Shown: positions 7,936 to 16,502 of the stretch, piece by piece
Numbering within the stretch: position 1 is the first letter of the stretch
Layout: every line of letters begins with the position of its first letter
From: Cyanobacteria bacterium UBA8803
Lineage (GTDB): Bacteria > Cyanobacteriota > Cyanobacteriia > Cyanobacteriales > Coleofasciculaceae
Assembly (NCBI GenBank): GCA_003505715.1
Contig: DNXU01000516.1
Coordinates: forward strand, 7,046 to 30,145
Reading direction: 5' to 3'
Length of the DNA: 23,100 bases
Program-made: the position numbers and the translations under genes
The notes under the pieces: model-generated
What the model was told of the DNA's origin: nothing
Seen by the model: only the letters and a program-made list of their open reading frames with translations
Databases searched by the model: none

Positions 7936-10074
7936 TCAAGCTGAAACAATATAGTCAGAGTCAATGGCACTTACCTGGTTAGCATCGACCAATGCCTGAT
8001 AAATCATCGCTGCAACTTCAGCGCGAGTAGCTTCTTTGGTTGGGTTAAGTTGGTTGACTTTCGGGTGATTGACCACAATCTTTTTCTTGGTAGCTGTAGT
8101 CACTTCATCCTTGGCATAGTCAGGAATGGCATTCTTGTCATCGTAAGCATTTAAAGCATTGGCATCGGTTGCCGATAAACCCAAGCCATTTACCAGAGAT
8201 ACAATCACTTGGACGCGCTGTACGTTATCTCCCTGCCGGAAGGTATTGTCAGGGTAGCCGGATACAAATTCAGCGCGATAGGCTTGTTGGATGGCCTCTT
8301 TTGCCCAGGATGTCTCGCTGACATCAACGAATTTCTTAGCCTCCCGTTTTGGTGAAGGGTTGAAGGCTTTCGCAATTAAGGCAGCGTATTGGGCACGGGT
8401 CATTTTATTATCGGGCTTAAACGTGCCATCCCCAAAGCCGCCGATTAGTCCTCGATCCAGCAAGCCTTCAATGAAGGGTTTGGCCCAGTGGTTTTGAATA
8501 TCTGGGAAGGTTTTGGGATCATCGTCTCCGCCGCTAGTAGCGCTTACGATATAGGGAGAGTTGACGGCACTCACCTGGTTGGCATCAACTAACGCCTGAT
8601 AAACCATTGCTGCTACTTCCGCACGGGTAGCTTCCTTGGTGGGGTTAAGCTGCTTGAGGTTTGGGTGATTGACAACTATTTGCTTTCTAGTCGCCGTTGT
8701 TACCTCATCCTTGGCATAGTCAGGGATAGTGCTTTTGTCATCATAAGCATTCAATGCATTACCATCAGTTGCCGATAATCCCAGTCCGTTCACTAGGGAC
8801 ACAATCACTTGCACCCGCTGCACGTTATCGTTCGGTTTGAAGGTTTTGTTGGGGAAACCGGACATAAATCCAGCGCGGCAAGCTTGTTGAATAACGTTAT
8901 AGGCCCAAAAATCGTTGGGGACATCGGTAAATTTGTCAGCATCCCGTTTGGCGGCAGGATTAAAAGCTTTAACCAGTAAGGCGGCATATTGAGCGCGGGT
9001 CATTTTATCATCAGGCTTAAAGGTGCCATCTTTAAAGCCACTAATTAGACCTTTGGCGAGCAATCCTTCTATAAATGGCTTGGCCCAGTGGTTCTGAATG
9101 TCTTTAAAGTTGGTAGGTGGTTGCGATCCATCACCTTGACCATCATCACCTTTCCCATCATCGCCTTTACCGTCATCCTCCTTACCACCGCTATCGCCGA
9201 TGATACTGCCCTCAATATTAATCGGTCCGCTGACTTTAGCCGCACTCAACTGATTGCCGAAGGAAAACAGGGTGTTTTTAGTTGAATTGAAGACATCAAA
9301 CTTACTGTTATTCCGCAGGATATTGCCGCCGGGGTCTTGTTGGCTTTTGCCTAAATCCGGTTGTCCGTTGCCAGTAACAGCTATACCGTAGTCTTCATTA
9401 TTTTCAATGCGGTTGTTGCGCAATACTGGTTTAGCATCAACCGAAACACCAACCCCAAAGCGGTTTTCTGAAATGATATTATCAATCATCGCAGGTGCTG
9501 CCGTACCATCAATGCTAATACCATAGCCAGCTTTTTTGCAGCTATTCCCTCGGATTTCTCCTGTAGCATTCCGTGTAAAAGAGATGCCATTACCACCGTT
9601 ATCAATAAATACATTATTGAAAATAGTGGGTTTGGCCGTACCAGTCGCTAAGATTCCCTCACGGTTGCATTTGGTGAAGGTACAGTTAGTCACTGTCGGG
9701 GTTGTTGATTCAATCCAAACCGCCGTACCCCGTCGGGCTTGGTTGGTAACCGTTACTCCTCGCACTTCAGCATCATTGGCTAGTAACATGGTTACACTTT
9801 GCAAAGCTAGGGTAGGGCTAGTATACTGCCCACTGCCTTCAATTAAAATACCGCTGCCTTTAGTTCCTTCGTTGCCTAAAATTATTACTCCAGATGGCAC
9901 CTGTAGGGGAAAAACTTCACCGCTAGCGGCATTATAATTACCAGCAGTCAGTTGAATCGTAGTATCGGATTGAGCTTGTTGAAGTGCTTTGGTAATGGTT
10001 TTAAATGGAGCGGATTGGCTACCAGCAGCGTTGTCATTGCCTGTGGCTGGATTAACGTAAAGAGTTTGAGCCAT
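7936..10074 (-). CDS. DUF1565 beta-helix protein with duplicated S-layer-homology triplets
   Basis: A 712-aa modular protein. Residues 1-270 form a right-handed beta-helix of the DUF1565/pectate-lyase-like kind, with short repeats such as GISIDGTAAPAMIDNIISEN. A linker (about 290-318) is rich in Asp, Gly and Lys (DDGKGDDGKGDD). Two copies of a triplet of SLH domains follow (about 321-510 and 522-712), each starting with FPDIQNHWAKPFIEGLL or a close variant. The copies come from an in-frame duplication of about 600 bp, roughly 78% identical by eye over a 250-bp stretch. SLH domains bind cell-wall polymers in other bacteria, so a surface or wall-anchored role is inferred. No signal peptide is visible: the beta-helix begins at residue 4, so export is unexplained. 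A palindrome lies 16 bp upstream of the start. Confidence 0.9.
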   Translation of the reverse strand: MAQTLYVNPATGNDNAAGSQSAPFKTITKALQQAQSDTTIQLTAGNYNAASGEVFPLQVPSGVIILGNEGTKGSGILIEGSGQYTSPTLALQSVTMLLANDAEVRGVTVTNQARRGTAVWIESTTPTVTNCTFTKCNREGILATGTAKPTIFNNVFIDNGGNGISFTRNATGEIRGNSCKKAGYGISIDGTAAPAMIDNIISENRFGVGVSVDAKPVLRNNRIENNEDYGIAVTGNGQPDLGKSQQDPGGNILRNNSKFDVFNSTKNTLFSFGNQLSAAKVSGPINIEGSIIGDSGGKEDDGKGDDGKGDDGQGDGSQPPTNFKDIQNHWAKPFIEGLLAKGLISGFKDGTFKPDDKMTRAQYAALLVKAFNPAAKRDADKFTDVPNDFWAYNVIQQACRAGFMSGFPNKTFKPNDNVQRVQVIVSLVNGLGLSATDGNALNAYDDKSTIPDYAKDEVTTATRKQIVVNHPNLKQLNPTKEATRAEVAAMVYQALVDANQVSAVNSPYIVSATSGGDDDPKTFPDIQNHWAKPFIEGLLDRGLIGGFGDGTFKPDNKMTRAQYAALIAKAFNPSPKREAKKFVDVSETSWAKEAIQQAYRAEFVSGYPDNTFRQGDNVQRVQVIVSLVNGLGLSATDANALNAYDDKNAIPDYAKDEVTTATKKKIVVNHPKVNQLNPTKEATRAEVAAMIYQALVDANQVSAIDSDYIVSA

Positions 10075-10089
10075 AGTTAGGTATTTATA

Positions 10090-10110
10090 CCAAAATTGAA
10101 CAAATTTTGG
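10090..10110 (-). promoter_or_regulatory. Palindrome in the leader of the SLH gene (possible operator)
   Basis: CCAAAATT (10090-10097) and AATTTTGG (10103-10110) are perfect inverted arms around GAACA. The element sits 16-36 bp upstream of the SLH gene ATG. It could be a repressor site or a hairpin that limits ribosome access. Only the symmetry and position are seen. Confidence 0.4.
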
Positions 10111-10318
10111 ACTCTACCCGATCTTAGCGATCGCGCAGGCAATTCAAAACCAATGGGGATTACCCCATAGTTGTGATTGTTGTTACTGCGAATGCCCCTA
10201 GTATATGCTCGGCGTTCGAGGCACGTCTATCATACTTTAGGGGTAGGGAACAGATTCAGATAATGGATGTGTAGCAGTATATTTGTCCACATTCTGACAA
10301 GAGAAAGCAAGTTTCATT

Positions 10319-10334
10319 GGTTACTACGAACCTG
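10319..10334 (+). repeat. Dispersed 16-mer, copy 1
   Basis: GGTTACTACGAACCTG recurs at 19551-19566 with a single substitution. This copy lies just downstream of the Rpn-family gene stop. It may be a remnant of a small dispersed element; the second copy has an extra palindromic half. Confidence 0.45.
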
Positions 10335-10354
10335 GGAAATACTCATGCTGACCT

Positions 10355-11290
10355 TTATGAATCCTGATTTCGTAAACTCTGTACTTCCTCAAGACTAAGT
10401 TCCGTAATTTTACAGATTGCTTCATCATCTAGTTGTGAGAGTAACTGTTGGGCAATGGCGATCGCTTTTTCTCGCATTCCTTCAGCTCGTCCTTCGGTTC
10501 GTCCTTCGGTTCGTCCTTCAGCTCGTCCTTCAGCTCGTCCTTCAGCTCGTCCTTCAGCTCGTCCTTCAGCTCGTCCTTCTTCTCGTCCCAGAGCGATCGC
10601 TCCTTGTTGGTCGTAGATGAACATTTCTCGCCGTTCTATATCTTCTAGCTCTCCTGGGGTTAAATTCACTTGGTTAGCAATGGTAAAGGCTTGATGAATT
10701 TCTGGAATTGCATCCATTGTTTCTGGCACTTCCCGTAGAGTTCGGGCATACTTCATAAAGTAAATCCATTTGTCTGTCAAACTTTCGATTTGGGACAGTT
10801 CCAATTTAAACTTTGGCAATTCAACAAAAATCAACTTGATGTCATTTTCCTTATAGGTTAAGTTAGTTGTTTCTTCTTTGTAAACAAAGCGGGAAATCAC
10901 CATCGGGCTGTTAGGGAACATCTCAAAATCGGTAATTGTTAAAGCTATTACTGGTTTGAGCATTCGGTAGCCTTCTCCGGCTTGCAATTGGAAGGCATAG
11001 GTTTTAGCGGCATTAAATAAAACCCGCTTGCCAAAGGACTGCACGTTTAACACCTGCATTTCAATAATCACTATAGTGCCATTATCTAGAAATGCTTTCA
11101 CATCTAGGTAGCTATCTTTTAATCCTTCGACTTTGGGCGGGAGGTTCGGGTTAATAATTTCTAAGTCTTGAATGGTAGGCTTGCCTTCATAAATTAGGCC
11201 ATTGAGAAAGCTCCTCAGAATCCCCTTACTTTCTGATGAGCCAAAGATTTTCTTAAAGGCATAGTCCGTTTTGGGATTGATAAAAATCAT
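10355..11290 (-). CDS. Rpn-family nuclease / PD-(D/E)XK transposase-like protein
   Basis: A 311-aa protein opening with INPKTDYAFKKIFG, the hallmark start of the Rpn (recombination-promoting nuclease, PDDEXK_2) family. The catalytic region reads SYLDVKAFLDNGTIVIIEMQ (60-79), giving D63 and E77-x-Q79, a D-E-x-Q variant of the PD-(D/E)XK site. Residues about 235-270 are a run of EGRAEGR-type repeats encoded by a 12-bp tandem array, followed by a helical tail. Rpn proteins are DNA nucleases in E. coli and are often annotated as transposases. No inverted terminal repeats or target duplication are seen here, so I call it a resident nuclease-family gene. It lies downstream of the Uma2 gene with a 234-bp gap. 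Confidence 0.88.
   Translation of the reverse strand: MIFINPKTDYAFKKIFGSSESKGILRSFLNGLIYEGKPTIQDLEIINPNLPPKVEGLKDSYLDVKAFLDNGTIVIIEMQVLNVQSFGKRVLFNAAKTYAFQLQAGEGYRMLKPVIALTITDFEMFPNSPMVISRFVYKEETTNLTYKENDIKLIFVELPKFKLELSQIESLTDKWIYFMKYARTLREVPETMDAIPEIHQAFTIANQVNLTPGELEDIERREMFIYDQQGAIALGREEGRAEGRAEGRAEGRAEGRAEGRTEGRTEGRAEGMREKAIAIAQQLLSQLDDEAICKITELSLEEVQSLRNQDS
10479..10586 (-). repeat. 12-bp tandem repeat (9 units) inside the Rpn gene
   Basis: Nine consecutive units of CCTTCAGCTCGT: six perfect, two CCTTCGGTTCGT and one CCTTCTTCTCGT. Each unit encodes four residues of the acidic and basic EGRA/EGRT repeat on the minus strand. Because 12 is a multiple of three, copy-number change keeps the frame. 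Confidence 0.92.
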
Positions 11291-11524
11291 AACTCTAATC
11301 CCTAATCTTAAATCGAGTCTTGTTTAACTTTATCTACTCATATTTTAGCGGAGGGTGCGTTAACTTCAGCAAAATCAATAGGACGGTTTCATTGAAAATG
11401 GTGCCTACTCCCCATGAGCTTCGCACACCACAAAGCATGACAGTGTCTTTCCCTAGCATCTAGGAACTGTTACCTAGGGCTTGCTGAAAAAGTCTTTTGT
11501 TGGGGGTAGGAAACAGGAAATTTT

Positions 11525-12154
11525 CTACAGGGCGAGAGCAAAAATTTGCTCTGCGGATAAGTTGAACTGGGGAAAGGTTGGGGAAATAATTGGAGTATTT
11601 TCTGTAAATCGATTCATCTGATATTCTCCATCCTCCAAATTACAAACAAACAATGTAGGTTTTTTGGGGTTGCCGATAAACTTTCTCGCTCCCAAGGCGG
11701 CGTAATCAACAATCCAATATTCCGCAATGCCCATTTCTTCATAATCTCTAAGCTTATTGTAGTAATCGTCACGCCAATTAGTTGAAACAACTTCAACGAT
11801 TAATTGGATTGAATCAGGATTTTGGATAATTGATTCGCTTTCCCATCGGGGTTCGGCCTGAAGGACTTCTTGGTTCAAAACGATGATATCTGGCTCATAA
11901 CCGGATTGTTCGCGTTTAGGTTTGACAATTGATTCTCTAGGAATAGTCCAAATACTACCTTTGCCCATCTGCCTGATAATTATCAAGAGTTGCTCAATCA
12001 TGAAACCTGTTAGATTTGAATGTTTTCCCTTTGGCTTGGGCATTTCGATAATTACTCCATCATGAAGTTCATAGCGAACTCCTGGGTTGTCGGGATACCA
12101 GCTTATAAATTCATCAAAGCTGTATATTTTGGACTCGATTTGGGCTTGAGTCAT
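11525..12154 (-). CDS. Uma2 family protein (PD-(D/E)XK endonuclease-like)
   Basis: A 209-aa member of the Uma2/DUF820 family, which is greatly expanded in cyanobacteria. The family start YSFDEFISWYPDN and ELHDGVIIEMP (29-39) are present. The predicted metal-dependent nuclease site is D89 in EPDIIVL and E121 in IVEVVS, followed by the family block EMGIAEYWIVD (140-150). All core residues are intact. Biological function is not established for most members. It lies between the Rpn gene and the SLOG-family gene, all on the same strand, with a 117-bp gap to the latter. Confidence 0.9.
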   Translation of the reverse strand: MTQAQIESKIYSFDEFISWYPDNPGVRYELHDGVIIEMPKPKGKHSNLTGFMIEQLLIIIRQMGKGSIWTIPRESIVKPKREQSGYEPDIIVLNQEVLQAEPRWESESIIQNPDSIQLIVEVVSTNWRDDYYNKLRDYEEMGIAEYWIVDYAALGARKFIGNPKKPTLFVCNLEDGEYQMNRFTENTPIISPTFPQFNLSAEQIFALAL

Positions 12155-12271
12155 AGGTATTTGTTCAGATTATTTTAATGGTTTGTGAATTAATTTGCCG
12201 CAAATGCTGCGTAGGGATGGCTGGTATTAGAGCGGCGTTGATTTTTATTTTTTCAGAGTGGCAAAAGCAGG

Positions 12272-13012
12272 CTATTTTCCTAACAACATCTGTTCAATGC
12301 AATCGGAAAGCTTGCTAGCATCCTGCGTTATATCAATGGCATGTAGCAGTCCAGATGCAACTAAATCTATTGCCCGCTCATCAGCAGCTTCTCCACGCAG
12401 CGCGGCAGCCAGTTGATCGGCGGTTCGTCCAGTACCCGATAAGACGATTACGGGGCGCCTGGCTTGTACGCTTTGTGCGACATCTTGCCAAGTAATCTCG
12501 CCACCGTTAACCACAATCGTGACTGAAGGTAATCCCTGAGAGATATGGGTACAAATCTGGGATAACCACGGAGATTCATCGCCCCAATTGTTACCGGGAA
12601 CTAGCACGAAATGCGTGTGATTTGGCTCCAGCATGGCAGCATCAGAGTTGGAGCAAGGAACATCAGGGAGGATAACTGTCCCGAGCGCCGCCACACCAAT
12701 CAAAGGAAATCTGGCAGCAATTTGGGTACGAGCTTGGCCAATAAACCGCATAATACCCGCATCAGTGCCGCCATCCACCACCACAACTCCTAATTCTTCA
12801 ACAATAGGAGCGATTACTTCTAAAAACAGGCGTTGCAGATCCTGGAGGTCTGAGGCGCTGATTTTACTCGCTCCACCCACCAAAGCTAAGCTGGAAAGTG
12901 TCTCGTGAAACCCAAGCTTGGGCAAAACATCGGGTAAATCGACAAAATTACGAACGTGAATAACGTTGGCGGTCAGTTGATTATCAAACGTATAAGTATA
13001 AGGAGATTCCAT
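12272..13012 (-). CDS. Stand-alone SLOG-superfamily protein (LSDAT-like)
   Basis: A 246-aa protein with a Rossmann-like nucleotide-binding fold. SLALVGGAS (41-49) is the first glycine loop, VVVDGGTDAGIM (77-88) matches the GGxxGxM loop of LOG/DprA/TRPM-type (SLOG) domains, and LEPNHTHFVLVPG, WGDES and VVNGGEIT follow in order. LSGTGRTADQLA (191-202) completes the pattern of the LSDAT clade, which is shared with the N-termini of TRPM channels. SLOG domains bind or process nucleotides and derivatives, often in conflict systems. No membrane segment is visible. It is third in a same-strand series after a TIR-WD40 gene and a SLATT/SLOG gene, so a regulatory or ligand-handling role is inferred. The family is likely; the ligand is unknown. 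Confidence 0.8.
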   Translation of the reverse strand: MESPYTYTFDNQLTANVIHVRNFVDLPDVLPKLGFHETLSSLALVGGASKISASDLQDLQRLFLEVIAPIVEELGVVVVDGGTDAGIMRFIGQARTQIAARFPLIGVAALGTVILPDVPCSNSDAAMLEPNHTHFVLVPGNNWGDESPWLSQICTHISQGLPSVTIVVNGGEITWQDVAQSVQARRPVIVLSGTGRTADQLAAALRGEAADERAIDLVASGLLHAIDITQDASKLSDCIEQMLLGK

Positions 13013-13045
13013 AGAACAAAAATAATAGGGAAAGGTACAGAGAGA

Positions 13046-13081
13046 GGGAGAGGGAGGAGCTGGGGAGGCTGGGGGAGAGGG
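13046..13081 (+). other. Predicted G-quadruplex-forming tract between two cassette genes
   Basis: Five G-tracts of 3 to 5 bases (13046-48, 13052-54, 13062-65, 13071-75, 13079-81) are separated by loops of 3, 7, 5 and 3 nt, which meets the usual G-quadruplex rule. The G-rich strand is the template strand for the minus-strand genes on either side. It may simply be an imperfect purine repeat. Confidence 0.45.
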
Positions 13082-13214
13082 TTTTTATCCTTTGCCAAAA
13101 GGTTTGATAGGAAGCATTACAGCGACTAATGTGGGGCAGGCACCAACAACTAGGATTCCGCAATGCTTCAGCATTCTTCTCTGTTCAGGATGACACAATA
13201 GGAACAGTATCAGC

Positions 13215-16200
13215 TCAATCAATCAACTTTTGATACATGGACTCCAAGATCTCTTTTTTGGTTTGCCAATAATCAAACGTTGTCGTATCCAGATGCTCTA
13301 CAATTCCTCCTAATTGGCGAACCTGCTGCACCATATCGCCCGTACCACCAGGAGCATCGCCACCTTTGCCATCCCACAAAACTACTAGCCGCACCCGGTC
13401 TATCCCATACATCAAGGTTGAGTAGAGTGCCCAGCGATTGTTACGCTCAAATGGATTTTCCCCTTGTGGGACTTCCCCAAGGCGCTCTGGTTGAAGGTGA
13501 ATTGTAACATTCGGGTGATTTTGGATCTGGTAGAACCTTGCCACCCAATCATCGCCAGCAAAGCTTACTGACTCTTGAATAAACTCGGCCTGGTAGAACG
13601 GCAGAAATACCTCTACTTTGATATTGCGTTGTAAACAGGCTTCAATAAATAGGATATCTCCACCACAAGCTGCACCTGGAGCGATCGCTAGGCAATTGTT
13701 ACAAGGGCTTAACCGATCCAGTACCTCCTCAATTTTTTGGCGAGCCTCGCTTTCCATCGCTGCTGGAAAACGCGGTTTGGGACGATCGGGGCGGTCGATC
13801 ATGTGGCCGGAAAAGAGAACAACTTGCCTCGGCTCATTCTGTATCCGAGAGGCAACGGCTTCCTCTTGAGATTCAAATTTGTGAAGCTCTCCCTTGATGA
13901 CAGAGATCCCAGCTTTAACATACTCGGGGCGGAACGAGAGTACCTCTAATAACTCTAGTTGTTCTAATGCTGACTTGAGGGCAAATTTGTTTTTCCCTGC
14001 CAGAGTTAGCGCCTTTTTGTAAGCTCTGGTCACTTGTTTGGGGTCATCAACCGTGCAGACTGCCAGAGCGCCCAGAGAAACAAATAACCAAAAATTATTG
14101 GCATCTTTTTTCGCCGCACTCTCCAGGCTAAATTCTACTGCCCCTTTCAGCGCGGGTAACTGTTGCCGTAGGGCTTCTTCTTCTGGGTCATTGCTGGCAC
14201 CCACCTGTTGGGCAATATGGTCTAGACCTGCTAACAACACTAGGGCGTTTATACCCGAATAGTAATGATTTTGATCTAAACGATAGCATTGGAGGTAGGT
14301 TTCAATCGCTTTTAAGAGCAAGTGAACGGCATCGTAAGCAGCTTTGACTCGTTCCTGGGTATCCTTTATACCTATCCATTCCTCTATCCAAACAGCTCTG
14401 TAAATATGAGCTAAGTAATAGAGGATTTCAATATCGTTGGCTTGCTCCTCCAGCAACCGCTCCAACTTTACGATCGCCTCATCAAATTGTTTCAACTGGC
14501 TCAAGTGAAACGCTTCCTCGCGCCGGAACTCTAAATTATCAGGATTGATTTTAAGTCCTTGTCGATATTCTTTGAGTGCTAGTGCATAATTTCCCAGGTT
14601 ATTTAAGGCGCTACCCGCATCAGCGATCGCTTCTTCTTTAATCAGAGGATTGGCTACCTCTTCAGTTAACAACAACACATCGCCGATCCGCTTTTGCCGT
14701 TGGGCAATCATTACTCGATCCTGCCACTGGCGATACTCTTCCCAGTAGCCTGTAGCTAGAGGTGTGCGCAACGCTTTGCGATCGGGTTCGCAAAGACCTG
14801 TCAGTAAATTGAAAATTGGGCTGTGAATCCGATTGTGGTCTGACTCCCAAGTAGCATGAGCCATTTTCACGATCGCTTTCTGATCTTTGTCCAGATATTC
14901 TGGGTCTGGCCGACCATTGTCATCGCAGTGGTAAGGTAGGGTACGGACGTTGAAAATATCGTAAGGCATGTAAGCCCGACCGCACTGAATGTGAATCAGT
15001 CCCCGCTTGCGCAGGGCGTGGCGAACGCCCAACTCATAAAAAACGTTGGCATTATCAATACTCAAATCTGCCAGGACTAAATCTGCTAGCAACAGTTCTT
15101 GGAACATATCGGTTAAGATATCGCCGCTTACAGCTTCTTCATCCGCTCGAAACGACTCAAACCCGGCCTCTTCTAGCGCTGGCTTGATTAAATCTTGATA
15201 AATGCTGTTGAAATCGATCCAACGGCCATCGGGTCCTTGTTTACGACCGAAGGGCATAACGACAAAGGCATGGGGCAATCCCTTCTTGATGGGTTTTTGA
15301 GGTTCATCTTTAACCTGTTGCACGACCTCCACCACAGTGGTTTCTTTTGGAGAGACTTCCACCTTAACGCTGAGAGTTTCTACTTCCACCTGCTGCTTTA
15401 ACAAGGCTTGGTCAATCACTTTAGGCACAGGTTTATCCAGTACCTCAGCCAACAAATCCCTCGGTTGACCTTGCAATTGAGCTACAGCCTGATGCATTTC
15501 GGCAATCTGTTGGTTGTGCTGGCTCCAAAGTACCTTTTCAGTAGCAATAACCAATTTGAAAAATTCATCACCCGTGCGTTGGACAGGACTCAAACTTTGC
15601 CAATGGTCGCGAATGATGTTGAGGGAAAGAACCAATTGGTTGTAATTGTAAACCCGCTCGTCCAGCCGTCTCAGTTCCAGCCAGAGGTTTAATGCGATCG
15701 CCACAGCACTGGTAAAGGCGACCCAGACGTTAAAGCTGCTCCCCAACACGGGTAGAAAGGCGCTCAATCCACTTAAGATATAAATTCCAATAGTAGAGAG
15801 TATTCTGTTGGCGTGCAGCCTTGCTATTTCTCGTTCATACCCTTGGAGTTGCCCTTCTATCCGATAGCGCAGGTAGTCATCTGCTAGCAGATCTGTCAAT
15901 CCTGGGTCGCTATTAGGATCTTCGGGAGTAAAGTCCGGTGGAATTTTACCCGTATAGGGTTTGAGGACAAGATTGCCGCCAACTAGTTCAAACACCCGGC
16001 GCTGAATTTCTGTCACCCGTTCGTTCAACCACTGGTGACGTGTTTCTTGCCATTGCAGCAGCGTGCGGTACAGGTAAATCTCTCGTCTAATTTCCTCAGC
16101 CCCCGTATTGAGAACTGACCAGTATTGTCCCTGTTGAAACTTACTAGTCCAGGCCAAAATCACCAAGCTGATAATTGGGGCTAAAACTAGACTCAGCGTT

Positions 16201-16418
16201 ACTACCTTATCAAAAGGGGGTGCGATTAACTCACTGTTCGGATGAGCCGTCACCACAGCCAACAACGCCGCGATCGCTAAAAATACAATCCCCCAACCCC
16301 GCAGGTTGAGATATTGCTTCAAGGCTGTCGAAGCTTTTGTTTTTAGCTGGGCATAACGCTCCCAAGCAGTTTCTAAGGCTAAAGAGCGATCGCTATTATC
16401 CATTTGATTTTGACTCAT
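13215..16418 (-). CDS. SLATT x2 - deoxyribosyltransferase/TIR-like - TPR - SLOG-like fusion protein
   Basis: A 1067-aa membrane-linked multidomain protein. Two SLATT-type 2TM modules occupy about 15-140 (helices 41-57 and 73-90) and about 183-305 (helices 206-226 and 228-247), each with amphipathic helices around the TM pair; SLATT domains are predicted pore-forming effectors. Residues 382-480 match a nucleoside 2-deoxyribosyltransferase/TIR-like domain: FVVMPFG (385-391), then LVLADLSIDNANVFYELG (447-464), with E462 at the catalytic-glutamate position. A TPR-type helical region spans about 595-830 (NLGNYALALKEYRQGLKINP). The C-terminus (865-1045) is SLOG-like: VLFSGHMID, GAACGGDILFIEA (915-927), WDGKGGDAPGGTGD. 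It lies 113 bp after the TIR-WD40 gene. The two-SLATT reading is by fold pattern; the SLOG and deoxyribosyltransferase readings rest on motifs. An effector/sensor role is inferred. Confidence 0.82.
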   Translation of the reverse strand: MSQNQMDNSDRSLALETAWERYAQLKTKASTALKQYLNLRGWGIVFLAIAALLAVVTAHPNSELIAPPFDKVVTLSLVLAPIISLVILAWTSKFQQGQYWSVLNTGAEEIRREIYLYRTLLQWQETRHQWLNERVTEIQRRVFELVGGNLVLKPYTGKIPPDFTPEDPNSDPGLTDLLADDYLRYRIEGQLQGYEREIARLHANRILSTIGIYILSGLSAFLPVLGSSFNVWVAFTSAVAIALNLWLELRRLDERVYNYNQLVLSLNIIRDHWQSLSPVQRTGDEFFKLVIATEKVLWSQHNQQIAEMHQAVAQLQGQPRDLLAEVLDKPVPKVIDQALLKQQVEVETLSVKVEVSPKETTVVEVVQQVKDEPQKPIKKGLPHAFVVMPFGRKQGPDGRWIDFNSIYQDLIKPALEEAGFESFRADEEAVSGDILTDMFQELLLADLVLADLSIDNANVFYELGVRHALRKRGLIHIQCGRAYMPYDIFNVRTLPYHCDDNGRPDPEYLDKDQKAIVKMAHATWESDHNRIHSPIFNLLTGLCEPDRKALRTPLATGYWEEYRQWQDRVMIAQRQKRIGDVLLLTEEVANPLIKEEAIADAGSALNNLGNYALALKEYRQGLKINPDNLEFRREEAFHLSQLKQFDEAIVKLERLLEEQANDIEILYYLAHIYRAVWIEEWIGIKDTQERVKAAYDAVHLLLKAIETYLQCYRLDQNHYYSGINALVLLAGLDHIAQQVGASNDPEEEALRQQLPALKGAVEFSLESAAKKDANNFWLFVSLGALAVCTVDDPKQVTRAYKKALTLAGKNKFALKSALEQLELLEVLSFRPEYVKAGISVIKGELHKFESQEEAVASRIQNEPRQVVLFSGHMIDRPDRPKPRFPAAMESEARQKIEEVLDRLSPCNNCLAIAPGAACGGDILFIEACLQRNIKVEVFLPFYQAEFIQESVSFAGDDWVARFYQIQNHPNVTIHLQPERLGEVPQGENPFERNNRWALYSTLMYGIDRVRLVVLWDGKGGDAPGGTGDMVQQVRQLGGIVEHLDTTTFDYWQTKKEILESMYQKLID

Positions 16419-16432
16419 TTATATACTACTTG

Positions 16433-16446
16433 GGTAATTGGTAATT
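16433..16446 (+). repeat. Two GGTAATT heptamers in the leader of the SLATT fusion gene
   Basis: Two perfect GGTAATT units (16433-16446), the same heptamer as in the array at 22552-22614. They lie 15 bp upstream of the start codon at 16418. Confidence 0.6.
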
Positions 16447-16502
16447 GGATAAATTCTCCTTTGTTTGTCTTTTTCTCGTTGTCCCCCTTATTGCCAAAAG
16501 TT

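Noticed and set aside
10448..10648. Ser/Phe-repeat frame on the plus strand
   Set aside because: It is the complement of the 12-bp tandem repeat inside the Rpn gene, a repeat artefact.
10355..11290. Rpn gene as part of an active transposon
   Set aside because: Family members are labelled transposases in databases, but no terminal inverted repeats or target duplications flank this gene.
11460..11510. CCTAGGGCTTGCTGAAAAAG, reminiscent of insertion-sequence ends
   Set aside because: No matching inverted end, no transposase frame and no target duplication could be found around it.
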